Below, piece after piece: positions 46,655 to 55,879 of a stretch of 64,000 bases of DNA. Where the stretch lies: assembly GCF_900111595.1 (NCBI RefSeq), contig NZ_FOHN01000005.1, positions 124,001 through 188,000 on the forward strand, in the 5' to 3' direction. The DNA comes from [Clostridium] polysaccharolyticum (GTDB lineage: Bacteria > Bacillota > Clostridia > Lachnospirales > Lachnospiraceae). The number at the start of each line of letters is the position of its first letter. Within the stretch, counting starts at the first letter, position 1. Under the pieces are notes generated by a model. That model was given only the letters and a program-made list of their open reading frames with translations. It ran no database searches and was not told where the DNA came from. The translations under genes were made by a program, and so were the position numbers.

Positions 46655-48025
46655 CTATTTCTTTAATTCCTCCACGACCTGCTCAAATTTCATAAAATGA
46701 GAAGCCTTTACTAAAATCGTATCCCCCTCTTCTACAAATCCATAAAGTTTCTCTAACAATTCCTCTCTAGTTGCAAAATACATAACCTTTGTCCTGGAAT
46801 CGCTAACAGCCTCTGCGCCTTTCTTCATTTCCTCACAAAGAGTACCCACACAGGCCAATACATCAATGTTATGGCTGGCAGCATATTCTCCCACTCCATA
46901 ATGAAGCTGTTTTTCGTCAGTTCCAAGTTCGCCCATATCACCTAAAATAGCAACCTTACGTCCAGTTGCTTTGGCAAGAACATCTAACGAAGAACGCATG
47001 GAAACCGGATTGGCATTATAACAGTCATCAATTACCGTCTTGTTGTTCACATTGAGGATATTGTTTCGTCCGCCGGTTGGCTTTAATGCCTCAATACCCG
47101 CTTTGATTTCTTCCATGGCAAGCCCTAACTGTAACCCAACCTGAGCTCCTGCTAAAGCATTATAAACCATATGCATTCCTGGGATTGGAATCCATACATT
47201 CACCTTTTCATTACCAATACAGATATCGCACTGAATTCCTTCCAAGCCTTTATCCACTACATTCACTGCATAAATGTCATTCCCCGTCTCTAGCCCGTAG
47301 AACTTTGGACAAATCCTTTTATGGTCTTTTAACGTAACCAGCTTATCATCGTCGCCATTTAAAACAGCTACACAGTTTTCTCTGGCAAAATCATAAATCT
47401 CTGACTTAGCTTTCAAAATCCCGTCTCTTGAATGAAGATTTTCCAAATGACAAAGCCCGATGTTCGTCATAACGACAATGTCCGGGCGAACCATTTTGCT
47501 TAAACGGTGCATTTCGCCAAAATCACTAATGCCCATTTCCAGAACTGCCACTTCATGTTCCTCCTCAATACTGAAAATGGTAATTGGCACACCAATTTCA
47601 TTGTTGAAATTGCCTTGTGTTTTCTGCACTTTGTATTTCTGCTCTAATATAGAAGCAATCATCTCCTTGGTACTGGTCTTTCCTACACTTCCAGTAATCC
47701 CAACCACTTTAATATCCAAAGTCTGACGGTAATACTCTGCAATCTCCTTTATTGCCTGTGTACAGGAATCTACTTTAATATATGGACCATTTGCATGCTC
47801 TGGTGCATCTTCTACCAGACAGCATACCGCTCCTTTTTCATAAGCCCCTTCTACAAATGTATGGCCATCTACACGTTCCCCTTTAATGGCAACAAATAAA
47901 GAACCATTTTCTATTTTTCTGCTATCCAGTGTAATTCCACTGACGCAGGATATTTTTTCATTTTCCGAGCCAACATACAAGCCATTACATGCCTTGGCAA
48001 TTTGCTCAAGTGACATATTTTTCAT
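46655..48025 (-). CDS. murF: UDP-N-acetylmuramoyl-tripeptide--D-alanyl-D-alanine ligase
   Basis: MurF adds D-Ala-D-Ala to the UDP-MurNAc tripeptide, finishing the cytoplasmic peptidoglycan precursor. The P-loop GITGSVGKTSTKEM, the EMGISDFGEMHRLS segment, the TNIGLCHLENLHSRD motif and the DDCYNANPVSM signature are all present. I start at the ATG at 48025 (456 residues), which has GTGGAGG just upstream; a GTG four codons earlier overlaps that site. It follows ddl on the same strand, so the operon makes the dipeptide and then attaches it. Confidence 0.97.
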   Translation of the reverse strand: MKNMSLEQIAKACNGLYVGSENEKISCVSGITLDSRKIENGSLFVAIKGERVDGHTFVEGAYEKGAVCCLVEDAPEHANGPYIKVDSCTQAIKEIAEYYRQTLDIKVVGITGSVGKTSTKEMIASILEQKYKVQKTQGNFNNEIGVPITIFSIEEEHEVAVLEMGISDFGEMHRLSKMVRPDIVVMTNIGLCHLENLHSRDGILKAKSEIYDFARENCVAVLNGDDDKLVTLKDHKRICPKFYGLETGNDIYAVNVVDKGLEGIQCDICIGNEKVNVWIPIPGMHMVYNALAGAQVGLQLGLAMEEIKAGIEALKPTGGRNNILNVNNKTVIDDCYNANPVSMRSSLDVLAKATGRKVAILGDMGELGTDEKQLHYGVGEYAASHNIDVLACVGTLCEEMKKGAEAVSDSRTKVMYFATREELLEKLYGFVEEGDTILVKASHFMKFEQVVEELKK

Positions 48026-48052
48026 ACTAACCTCCACGACTCTATCCCTAAT

Positions 48053-49096
48053 TTACTTCGTATATTTTGCTTTGGAAACTTTTAAAATCCAGTCACAAAG
48101 CTGGTTAAAATCGTATCCAATCACAGCTGCCTCCTGTGGCAATAGGCTTGTTGGAGTCATGCCTGGCAATGTATTTGCTTCCAGACAATACATTTTCCCA
48201 CTTTCATCCATCATAAAATCAATTCTTGCATAAGATTCAATTCCTAATGCTTCATAAGCACGTTCTGCATACATCTGCATTTTTCTTGTCTGATCCTCTG
48301 TTAATACAGCAGGGCAAGTCTCAACTGTACTGCCTGCCTGATATTTGTTTTTATAATCATAAAATCCTTCAATTGGAGCTATTTCAATAATAGGAAGTGC
48401 TTTTCCTTCGATAACGCCAACGGAAAATTCACGTCCCTTGATAAACTGTTCCACTACAACTTCATTTTCAAATGCAAATGCATCTGCCAATGCTTTTTTA
48501 AATTCTTCCAGATTGTGTGCAATGGATACCCCTACACTAGAGCCGCCACAGCAAGGCTTAACGATACATGGATATACATTCCAGCCAGAAGATCCGCTTC
48601 CTTGTGTCATAGTAGTTCCTGCTGCTACTGGAACATCATGGGACTGGAAAAACTTACGGGAGATTCCTTTATCCATAGCAAGGGCACTGCTTAAATATCC
48701 TGTTCCTGTATACGGAATGCCCATCAAGTCAAATGTTGCCTGAATCCTGCCATCTTCACCGTTAGAACCATGCAATGCCATAAATACCATATCGGCCATC
48801 TGGCAAACCTCAAGAACATGGGCACCAAAAATATTGTCTGATTTATCTTTTCGCATAGCCTTTACCTGTTCAATATCCGGATTCTCTGCTGTAATTCCAT
48901 TGACATTTTTCACCCAGTTATACTCCATTGTAAAAATATCGGATGAAACGGTTTCCATTTCTTCTAACCCCAAAAATAAATCTACCAGTATAACGTTATG
49001 TCCGTTTTGCTTTAATGCCTCATATACTTTGGTTCCTGTGATTAGGGATACATCTCTTTCTGTACTGGTTCCCCCTGCTAAAACTACGATATTCAT
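48053..49096 (-). CDS. ddl: D-alanine--D-alanine ligase
   Basis: Ddl makes the D-Ala-D-Ala dipeptide used by MurF. It is an ATP-grasp enzyme of 347 residues from ATG at 49096, chosen for GGAGG six bases upstream. Signatures include GGTSTERDVSLITG, ALHGSNGEDGRIQ, KPCCGGSSVGVS, the FYDYKNKY loop and EANTLPGMTPTSL. The Tyr in that loop fits a normal D-Ala-D-Ala ligase rather than a D-Ala-D-Lac enzyme of vancomycin resistance. murF follows 27 bases later. Confidence 0.97.
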   Translation of the reverse strand: MNIVVLAGGTSTERDVSLITGTKVYEALKQNGHNVILVDLFLGLEEMETVSSDIFTMEYNWVKNVNGITAENPDIEQVKAMRKDKSDNIFGAHVLEVCQMADMVFMALHGSNGEDGRIQATFDLMGIPYTGTGYLSSALAMDKGISRKFFQSHDVPVAAGTTMTQGSGSSGWNVYPCIVKPCCGGSSVGVSIAHNLEEFKKALADAFAFENEVVVEQFIKGREFSVGVIEGKALPIIEIAPIEGFYDYKNKYQAGSTVETCPAVLTEDQTRKMQMYAERAYEALGIESYARIDFMMDESGKMYCLEANTLPGMTPTSLLPQEAAVIGYDFNQLCDWILKVSKAKYTK

Positions 49097-49251
49097 AGTA
49101 TGCCTCCTAGTGTTACAATTCAAATTTTTCCTTGAAATATCTTGATTCTGTTATTTCTATATAATATGAAAATGTGTATGGAAATACTACATTTTGTGGG
49201 TTTTTATGTGGTTTCGCATTATTTTTGGAATAATACTTTCGCCAAATTTAG

Positions 49252-49260
49252 ATTATAGCA
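49252..49260 (-). promoter_or_regulatory. Extended -10 promoter candidate for ddl-murF
   Basis: On the minus strand TGC-TATAAT (49252-49260) forms an extended -10 element with a weak -35, about 155 bases before the ddl start. The long leader has no strong hairpin that I can see. Confidence 0.4.
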
Positions 49261-49270
49261 CAATAGGTTT

Positions 49271-49301
49271 TAAAATGCCACTTCATTTTTTGAAGTGGCA
49301 T
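49271..49301 (-). terminator. Hairpin after the HNH gene
   Basis: A perfect 11-bp stem (ATGCCACTTCA with its complement, 5-base loop) lies eight bases beyond the HNH stop. It is followed by a short, interrupted T-run (ATTTTAAAAC), so termination is probable but the tail is weak. Confidence 0.65.
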
Positions 49302-49308
49302 GGTGTCG

Positions 49309-50121
49309 TTATACGATTCTATGTAAAGCCAAATAATTTCTATACAACTCTACGCAATATTCCACTCTATTCTCAGGTTTAATGGTCTCTAATATGTCTA
49401 TAAATAAATCTACAATATAATTCGCATGGTACTCTCGTTTCTTCAAATATTTTCCTTCTGCGTTTATTGTCTCTTCTAAAAAATGAAATAAAGCCTGTGT
49501 TCGCATTCCTTCGTCATTTAACGCAAATTGGTTTATGTGATCGATAATAAACTTCTTCTCATCTTCTGAGTATTCACCATAATCTATACTTGGTTCAAAC
49601 TCAGCTGTGGATAGATTGTATTGTATTCTTAAATCATGTCCTGTATCTTTCCCTATAACTCCTTGTGGCTGTAGAATAATATGAGCCCTCTTATTACTTA
49701 AATATTTATCCCTTAGCTTTTTATAATCTGAACACATACTTTTACATTTTGTTTTCTTACAATCCTTTTTGCTCTCTAACAGCTTACGATCAATTTCAAT
49801 ACACTCTTTCCTCTCTTTTTCACCGATTCTTTTAAACGATATATTACATTTTGAGCAGGCAAGACCAATATTCGGAACGCACTTAGCTAATATAGAATCT
49901 TCATTCCCCTTTTCTATTGCGTGTTCTAAATGCCCCTCTGAAATTTCTCGATCATTCTTTAAATTCGTGTAACAATACATACAGTGTTTTTCACTGGTCA
50001 CTTCTAATAACTTATATAAATTATCATGAGCTGCTTTTGGACTTTTATAACCATATTCTGTATTATCATCGTACTTTGGTCTGAAATCTGGTAACGTCAA
50101 GTAATTCTTATTAGTTGCCAT
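49309..50121 (-). CDS. HNH endonuclease-like protein, third gene of a putative defence operon
   Basis: A 270-residue protein with a zinc-bound HNH fold: C47-x2-C50, GHLEH (H64, H67), an Asn near 84 and C89-x2-C92 in ACSKC. This spacing is like PtuB/McrA-type nucleases that cut DNA. A second cysteine cluster (KKDCKKTKCKSMC) lies near residues 118-131, followed by a helical C-terminal half without recognised motifs. The ribosome site AAGGG precedes the ATG, nine bases after the ATPase stop. Together with the AAA ATPase it resembles Septu (PtuA/PtuB), while the DUF262 first gene resembles GmrSD. Likely role: the toxic nuclease of an anti-phage system. Confidence 0.78.
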   Translation of the reverse strand: MATNKNYLTLPDFRPKYDDNTEYGYKSPKAAHDNLYKLLEVTSEKHCMYCYTNLKNDREISEGHLEHAIEKGNEDSILAKCVPNIGLACSKCNISFKRIGEKERKECIEIDRKLLESKKDCKKTKCKSMCSDYKKLRDKYLSNKRAHIILQPQGVIGKDTGHDLRIQYNLSTAEFEPSIDYGEYSEDEKKFIIDHINQFALNDEGMRTQALFHFLEETINAEGKYLKKREYHANYIVDLFIDILETIKPENRVEYCVELYRNYLALHRIV

Positions 50122-50129
50122 AACCTAAA

Positions 50130-51074
50130 TCACCCTTCTATTTGTTTTAACATAAATTTCTGCGTTAATGTTAATTCTCCATTTTTTAATTCATATAACA
50201 TTTCTTCATCTTCAGACTTCCACACGCCTGACATTTTATTATTTAATAAATTACGAATTAAAATATCGTTCTTTTCCTTAGGTGTTAGCTGATTATCTGA
50301 ATACGATTTTACGCTAAATAATGAATTGGCATATGAAACACTATTATAATCTCCTGAATCCAATCGTTCCCATGTGTCACCCGATAGCACGATTAAATTA
50401 CAATTATCTATACTTGCAACCAGATCCGCAGAATGTGTGGTAATCAGAAATCTGATATCCTGAAATGTATTTACAAGAAACTGAAAGAAAGCTGCATTTG
50501 TTTTTGGATGCAGATACTCATCTATTTCATCAATAATAACCGTTCTATCCTTAATCTCTTTTGTATAGGTATCAAAGAATACTAATTCCAGCAAAATTCG
50601 TATTACAGCCTGATAACCATTGGATAAGGCCATCTCTTCTTCATTAATATATGAAGTCTTAAATATTTCCTGTTTTATGGTCAATTCTATATTCCAAAAT
50701 TTCTTCAATAGTCTGTTTAATGATTCAGCAAAATACGGATAAATCTCCCCAATGTGATTGGTCGCTTGTCCATTCCAGAAAAATGTATCTTTTAAATTAT
50801 AATTTTCTTCAAGAATACGGTTTTCATTAATCTTTTCAGAATAGTGTAGCTTAATTATATCCATTTCTTTTAAAGATACTTCACTAATATTAAAGCCTCT
50901 ATTAACAGAATCAATAAAATAGTACTCATTTTTATCGCACTGTTCCATGACCATTTTCAGAATCTGCGATTTACCACTAGCATTTTCACCAAGCATAATC
51001 GTATTTCGATATGGCAGTTCTTTTTTCAAAATCGTTTCTGTGATTGACTCAATCATTCTTTGATAAGAACTCAT
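50130..51074 (-). CDS. AAA/ABC-type ATPase of a putative defence operon
   Basis: About 314 residues. Walker A is GENASGKS near the N-terminus. Walker B and the switch are in VIIDEIDEYLHP and LITTHSADLV, the arrangement of OLD-like/PtuA-like AAA ATPases. A Q/N-rich signature helix region (LSNGYQAVIRILLELVFFD) sits before Walker B. I favour ATG at 51074, with a GGGG ribosome site; a GTG three codons earlier is possible. It overlaps the end of the DUF262 gene by about 26 bases and is followed nine bases later by the HNH gene. Such ATPases commonly gate a partner nuclease. Confidence 0.8.
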   Translation of the reverse strand: MSSYQRMIESITETILKKELPYRNTIMLGENASGKSQILKMVMEQCDKNEYYFIDSVNRGFNISEVSLKEMDIIKLHYSEKINENRILEENYNLKDTFFWNGQATNHIGEIYPYFAESLNRLLKKFWNIELTIKQEIFKTSYINEEEMALSNGYQAVIRILLELVFFDTYTKEIKDRTVIIDEIDEYLHPKTNAAFFQFLVNTFQDIRFLITTHSADLVASIDNCNLIVLSGDTWERLDSGDYNSVSYANSLFSVKSYSDNQLTPKEKNDILIRNLLNNKMSGVWKSEDEEMLYELKNGELTLTQKFMLKQIEG

Positions 51075-52158
51075 AAATTTCACCCCATCTTCTAATCATA
51101 TTATCACGTTGTGCGGTTCTTTTATCTAATGTATCTAAAACTCTGTTCTTTATTGTATTATATGTTTCAAAAGATATCTTTTTGCAGACACTAGTCTTAT
51201 CCATTACAACAAATATCCCTTCAAAAACTATTAAAGATTCGATTTTTCTATCAAATTCAAACTTATCAATAAAATTCTCTATACTAGTTCTATATTCTTT
51301 CACTTTTTGCTCATCAAATTCCATTGAAATTGCTGAAAACTCGTCTAAAAACTTCCGCATTTTACCAGAGTAATTTTCAATATTGAACTTACCATTCTCA
51401 AATTTACAGTAATATTTATAAGCACATAATTTTAATAAGCATTCCATATCTTTCTCTTTATTATCTATTTGTTTACCATATAGTTTTCTCCACCTAATGT
51501 TATTTGCATTTATATCTTTCAGCATATTATAAAATTTACCCGCAAAAATACCATTTCGTATTTCCTGTGTTTCTAACTTTGTTCCCCCTGCATTTAGATT
51601 AGCAAAAATTCTATGAATTGCATCCTCAACGCCATCATCTGAATTTACTTTAATTTCTATAATAGAAATCGTTGTATAATCCACCTTTTTCCTTAACTTA
51701 GCTGGCAAAGAACTATAAGATATATCATACTTCTCGCCATTATGTTTCATTTCAAATGCTTTATTTTTCAATGGAAACGTATTCGACAATGCTAATTCAA
51801 AATTATCAAACTCTTTAATATCAATTAATCTATAATCAAAACAGCTTTTCTTTTCATTACGAAAATACTTTCCTACATAATACAAAAACAGGCTAATTAC
51901 CCTTTGCTGCCCATCTATAATCTCCAAATCGCCTGTCATTGTATTTCTCCATACATAAATTGGAGGAATAGGCAATCCTCTAATAAGCGATACAGCAAGT
52001 TCCTGAACCTGTTCCCATTTCCATTTATATTTTCTTTGGTACTCTGGAATTATATATAAATAATCATTCACGCCCTCTACTAAGGTTCTAAAACCAATAT
52101 CCGTTTTATATTGATCAATACTTATATTATTATAGATATCTTCAATATTGTTTCTCAC
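51049..52158 (-). CDS. DUF262 (GmrSD N-terminal-like) protein of a putative defence operon
   Basis: About 369 residues from a GTG at 52158 preceded by GGAGG (an upstream GTG at 52182 overlaps that site). The family signature is clear: IIPEYQRKYKWKWEQ, IIDGQQRVISLFLYY and NLNAGGTKLETQEIRNGIF. DUF262 is a ParB-like domain that hydrolyses nucleotides and controls the nuclease half of GmrSD and SspE. In those proteins a DUF1524 HNH domain is usually fused or adjacent; here the C-terminus has no HNH motif and the nuclease is a separate gene two positions downstream. It has its own promoter and overlaps the ATPase gene, so the three genes form a unit. Confidence 0.85.
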   Translation of the reverse strand: MRNNIEDIYNNISIDQYKTDIGFRTLVEGVNDYLYIIPEYQRKYKWKWEQVQELAVSLIRGLPIPPIYVWRNTMTGDLEIIDGQQRVISLFLYYVGKYFRNEKKSCFDYRLIDIKEFDNFELALSNTFPLKNKAFEMKHNGEKYDISYSSLPAKLRKKVDYTTISIIEIKVNSDDGVEDAIHRIFANLNAGGTKLETQEIRNGIFAGKFYNMLKDINANNIRWRKLYGKQIDNKEKDMECLLKLCAYKYYCKFENGKFNIENYSGKMRKFLDEFSAISMEFDEQKVKEYRTSIENFIDKFEFDRKIESLIVFEGIFVVMDKTSVCKKISFETYNTIKNRVLDTLDKRTAQRDNMIRRWGEIYEFLSKND

Positions 52159-52197
52159 TATAAAATACCTCCAACTTAACACCAGTCATATTCCTAT

Positions 52198-52226
52198 ATT
52201 ATATAATAAACATAACATAACCACAA
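52198..52226 (-). promoter_or_regulatory. Promoter of the DUF262-ATPase-HNH operon
   Basis: Minus-strand TTGTGG (52221-52226), a 17-base spacer and perfect TATAAT (52198-52203) lie about 40 bases before the GTG start. It follows the fhs terminator directly, so the operon is independently expressed. Confidence 0.65.
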
Positions 52227-52254
52227 GAAAAAACGCCCAGCACTTTAGCTGGGC
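52226..52254 (-). terminator. Intrinsic terminator after fhs
   Basis: A GC-rich 7-bp stem (GCCCAGC with GCTGGGC, arms 52235-52241 and 52248-52254) is followed on the minus strand by a run of six T. It lies about 40 bases beyond the fhs stop. Confidence 0.88.
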
Positions 52255-52293
52255 ATTTCATTTTCCTACTACATAAACTATATTTTCATTTCA

Positions 52294-53964
52294 CTAAAAC
52301 AATCCCGTAATAACTCCATCCTCATTTACGTCAATGTTCTCTGCTGCCGGCTTCTTAGGAAGTCCTGGCATCGTCATGATGGTACCTGTAATCGCAACTA
52401 CGAACCCTGCCCCAGCGGAAACATAAATCTCACGGATGTTAATATTAAAATTCTCTGGTCTTCCAAGAAGTGTCGGATCGTCTGATAAGGAATACTGGTT
52501 TTTCGCCATGCAGACAGGCATATTGCCGAATCCTAGCTCTTCTAAACGATTCATAGCTTTTAACGCTAATGGATCGAATGTCACACTAGCAGCTCCATAT
52601 ATCTCTTTTGCAACCGTTTCGATCTTTTCTCTGATTGACAGGGAGTCATCATAAAGCGGCTTGAAATGGCTTTCTTTCTTTTCAAGGGTTTCCATAACCT
52701 TATTGGCTAATTGGATACCGCCTTCTCCACCTTTTTCCCAAACCTCAGACAAAGCAAATTCACAGCCTCTGGATTCACAGAATTCTTTTACATATGCAAG
52801 TTCCACATCAGAATCTGTCACAAAACGGTTTAAGGTAACCACACAAGGCACTCCATATTTCTGAACATTTTCAATATGTTTTTCTAAGTTCACAATTCCT
52901 TTCTTTAACGCATCCAGATTTTCAGCACTTAATTCCGTTTTCGGAATACCGCCATTGTATTTTAAGGCACGTACTGTAGCTACTAATACAACTGCATCTG
53001 GTTTCAAACCAGCCATACGGCATTTGATATCAAAGAACTTTTCAGCTCCTAAATCCGCTCCAAAACCGGCTTCTGTAATCGTATAATCTGCAAGCTTTAA
53101 GGCAGTCTTTGTAGCACGCACACTGTTACATCCATGTGCAATATTGGCAAATGGACCACCATGTACGATAGCTGGTGTATTTTCCAATGTCTGAATCAAG
53201 TTAGGCATAATGGCATCTTTTAAAAGTGCCGCCATAGAACCAACTGCATTCAGTTCTTTTGCTGTGACAGGAGTTCCTTCGTATGTATATGCTACGATAA
53301 TTCTGCCAAGGCGGGCTTTTAAATCTTCCATATTTTCAGCAAGACAAAGGATTGCCATGATCTCAGAGGCCACCGTAATAATAAAATGATCTTCCCGAAC
53401 AACACCATCTGTCTTTTTTCCAAGTCCTACTACAATATTTCTTAATACACGATCATTCATATCCAGACATCTTTTCCATACAACCTGATTTGGATCAATG
53501 TTCAACGCATTTCCCTGCTGTATATGATTATCTAACATAGCCGCTAATAAGTTATTGGCAGAAGTAATTGCGTGGAAGTCACCTGTAAAATGCAGATTCA
53601 GATCTTCCATTGGCACTACCTGTGCATAACCGCCTCCTGCTGCTCCACCCTTAATGCCAAAACAAGGTCCAAGTGATGGCTCTCGCAATGCAATAACTGC
53701 TTTCCTGCCAAGCTTGCCAAAGGCCTGTCCTAACCCTACTGTTGTAGTGGTTTTTCCTTCTCCTGCAGGTGTTGGATTAATTGCTGTTACAAGAATTAAT
53801 TTACCATCCTTATTTGTTTTCACTTTATCCCAAAGTTCATCCGACAACTTTGCTTTGTATTTTCCGTAAAATTCCAAATCTTCCTCTGCAATATGTAACA
53901 GCCCTGCAACTTCTTTAATGTGTTTCATATTGGCTTCCTGAGCAATTTGTATATCTGTCTTCAT
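52294..53964 (-). CDS. fhs: Formate--tetrahydrofolate ligase
   Basis: Fhs makes 10-formyl-tetrahydrofolate from formate with ATP, feeding one-carbon metabolism and the methyl branch of acetogenesis. It is 556 residues, the normal length. The P-loop [18 protein letters not shown] and the [14 protein letters not shown] and [11 protein letters not shown] segments identify it. A GGGAGG ribosome site precedes the ATG, with a plausible promoter 50 bases upstream. It is not linked to other folate genes here. Confidence 0.98.
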   Translation of the reverse strand: MKTDIQIAQEANMKHIKEVAGLLHIAEEDLEFYGKYKAKLSDELWDKVKTNKDGKLILVTAINPTPAGEGKTTTTVGLGQAFGKLGRKAVIALREPSLGPCFGIKGGAAGGGYAQVVPMEDLNLHFTGDFHAITSANNLLAAMLDNHIQQGNALNIDPNQVVWKRCLDMNDRVLRNIVVGLGKKTDGVVREDHFIITVASEIMAILCLAENMEDLKARLGRIIVAYTYEGTPVTAKELNAVGSMAALLKDAIMPNLIQTLENTPAIVHGGPFANIAHGCNSVRATKTALKLADYTITEAGFGADLGAEKFFDIKCRMAGLKPDAVVLVATVRALKYNGGIPKTELSAENLDALKKGIVNLEKHIENVQKYGVPCVVTLNRFVTDSDVELAYVKEFCESRGCEFALSEVWEKGGEGGIQLANKVMETLEKKESHFKPLYDDSLSIREKIETVAKEIYGAASVTFDPLALKAMNRLEELGFGNMPVCMAKNQYSLSDDPTLLGRPENFNINIREIYVSAGAGFVVAITGTIMTMPGLPKKPAAENIDVNEDGVITGLF

Positions 53965-54008
53965 GCTTCGTGTCCTCCCAAATCATAAAATCAATAAACT
54001 TAAAATTG

Positions 54009-54037
54009 ATAATATCATAAAAGCCGAGATATTACAA
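54009..54037 (-). promoter_or_regulatory. Promoter for fhs
   Basis: Minus-strand TTGTAA (54032-54037), 17 bases and TATTAT (54009-54014) lie about 50 bases upstream of the fhs start. The -35 box touches the stop codon of the preceding ATP-grasp gene. Confidence 0.5.
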
Positions 54038-54907
54038 CCTCTTGTATAGCTGTTTCTTAATATACTCTAAATATAGTGCCACAATATTTATGTCTGAACA
54101 GCTGTATAACATGCGTGATCCTACAACATCTTCTATTTCATTAAATATCAGCGCACCATTATCCCCAATGATAAAATCAATTCCTGCAAGGCCAAAATCA
54201 AACAAGTCTATAATACGTTCCACGATTTCTTTTTCTTCGTCCTCTAGTGTATAAAATTCTGCCTTTCCACCAAGAGAAAAATTAGAACGGAATCCATCTG
54301 TTCCTGTACGAAGCACAGCTCCTACAATTTCATTTCCAACAATATAAACACGTAAATCCTGTTTTCTAGAGCTTGCGAAAGGCTGAATTACCACATGGTC
54401 ATCAAGCTTTTCATATATCGGCATAATCTCCTGCCCTTCTTCCACTAAAAACACCTGTGAACCACCATGGCCTGATACAGATTTTACTACAAATGGTCTT
54501 GGGACAGAAGAAATCTTAGACAACAGAAAATTCTTGTGGACAAACTGGCTATCTACCATTGCCACCCCCGTCTTTGCCACATACTGATAAGTCTGTGCCT
54601 TGTCATTGCAGACAGATGCCACAAACGAACTATTGAAAACCGGAATATCCATCAATTCTAACTGCCTGCTAAGGAGTGGGTAATTCATCCGGACAATTGC
54701 AAAATCAGGTTTTTCTAATTCTTTCCCTTCATACAAAAGGTACCATTCCTCATACTGAACACCAAATTCCATATCTTCAATATACATAAGCTCTATGTCA
54801 ATGCCTAGCTTCTCCCCTTCCACTTTATGAAACTCAATATATCCTTCATTCCTTTTTGCATCCTCTTTGTTATATAAAATCCAGCCATGTAACTTTTTTT
54901 CTTCCAT
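54032..54907 (-). CDS. RimK-like ATP-grasp ligase (first of a pair)
   Basis: A 291-residue ATP-grasp protein. ATP-binding segments include PFVVKSVSGHGGSQVFLVEE and VVIQPFA. The metal-binding C-terminal part is in GLAGIDFIIGDNGALIFNEIEDVVGSRM. Family members join a carboxylate to an amine, as in RimK, glutathione-like or peptide ligases. It lies 12 bases after the second ATP-grasp gene, and the two are similar in plan, so they may act as a heteromeric ligase or in sequence. Substrates are unknown. It is not linked to a recognisable precursor peptide. Confidence 0.8.
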   Translation of the reverse strand: MEEKKLHGWILYNKEDAKRNEGYIEFHKVEGEKLGIDIELMYIEDMEFGVQYEEWYLLYEGKELEKPDFAIVRMNYPLLSRQLELMDIPVFNSSFVASVCNDKAQTYQYVAKTGVAMVDSQFVHKNFLLSKISSVPRPFVVKSVSGHGGSQVFLVEEGQEIMPIYEKLDDHVVIQPFASSRKQDLRVYIVGNEIVGAVLRTGTDGFRSNFSLGGKAEFYTLEDEEKEIVERIIDLFDFGLAGIDFIIGDNGALIFNEIEDVVGSRMLYSCSDINIVALYLEYIKKQLYKRL

Positions 54908-54919
54908 GCCATGCTTCTC

Positions 54920-55777
54920 CTAAACCATTTTCTTAATATATTCCATAATAAAATCTGCTGTATTTACTCCCGTACAATCAAAAATATTTTTGAAATGTGC
55001 ATTGGAATTTACCTCACATACCATTGGTTCCTCCTGCTTGCCAAACAAAATATCTACACCAGCAAAATCCAAACCGATGGCCTTCACACTTTTTATTGCT
55101 AATGCCTCCTGCTTTGCAGTCCATGTATACGGTTTCATCTTTCCACCATTGGAAATGTTGGCACGAAAATCTCCGTTTTCTGAGTACCGGTACATGCCCG
55201 CCACCACCTGTTCCCCAACTACCTGCAAGCGAATATCCCTGCCAAAGCTAGAAGAAATGTACTCCTGAAAAATCACATTCCGTCCCATATGTTTTACTGC
55301 TTCTTCTCGGTTATGGCATAGATAAACCTGCTGCCCAAATGATCCGAAACATTCTTTTACTACCATTGGATACCCTAAGCATTCTTCTATCCTTTCAAGA
55401 AACCCTGCATCAGGATATCCAATATTTTCATAAGTCATAGGACTAAACCATGTTCGTGGCATAGGAACCTGCGCCTTTTCCAATGCAATATGCGTCAAGG
55501 CTTTATCATCACATGCCGCAATGGCATCTGATGAATTAAATACCCGATACCCTCTCCCTTCTAGGACTTTCGCTAATTTAATATCTTTGTCCCAGAACAA
55601 GACAAAGGAAACCTCTGGTTCTTTGACAGCCCCCGTCCCAAGACAAGTCATCAATTCCACATTTGTTTTAATTATAACCTGGATTCCTATTCGCTGTCCC
55701 GCTTCCACAAACCACTGATACAATTCCTCAAACTTCTCTGTTCTTAAAAAATGATTTACAACCAGATATCCTTTCAT
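54920..55777 (-). CDS. RimK-like ATP-grasp ligase (second of a pair)
   Basis: About 285 residues from ATG at 55777 (MKGYLVVNHFLRTEKF), chosen because RimK-like proteins begin this way; an in-frame GTG at 55858 would add 27 residues of poor family fit. ATP-grasp segments are PMVVKECFGSFGQQVYL, IFQEYISSSFGRDIRL and GLDFAGVDILF, ending with the metal-binding CEVNSNAHFKNI. It begins about 100 bases after the ftsK stop and is followed by its paralogue. Carboxylate-amine ligation is expected, with unknown substrate. Confidence 0.8.
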   Translation of the reverse strand: MKGYLVVNHFLRTEKFEELYQWFVEAGQRIGIQVIIKTNVELMTCLGTGAVKEPEVSFVLFWDKDIKLAKVLEGRGYRVFNSSDAIAACDDKALTHIALEKAQVPMPRTWFSPMTYENIGYPDAGFLERIEECLGYPMVVKECFGSFGQQVYLCHNREEAVKHMGRNVIFQEYISSSFGRDIRLQVVGEQVVAGMYRYSENGDFRANISNGGKMKPYTWTAKQEALAIKSVKAIGLDFAGVDILFGKQEEPMVCEVNSNAHFKNIFDCTGVNTADFIMEYIKKMV

Positions 55778-55879
55778 CCCATCACTAATCCCTTCCAATC
55801 TATCTTGTACACCTAAAAGGATTGCCCCATAGACCAAACTTAATCTATGAGGCAACACAGTATTCTACCTTATTGTTCC

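Noticed and set aside
46394-46666. 90-codon plus-strand ORF after the transposase
   Set aside because: Phe- and Ile-rich, low complexity, no ribosome site, crosses the murF terminator and enters murF antisense.
48053-49096. Vancomycin-resistance type D-Ala-D-Lac or D-Ala-D-Ser ligase
   Set aside because: The FYDYKNKY loop and murF linkage fit the ordinary D-Ala-D-Ala enzyme; no vanH, vanX or vanT neighbours.
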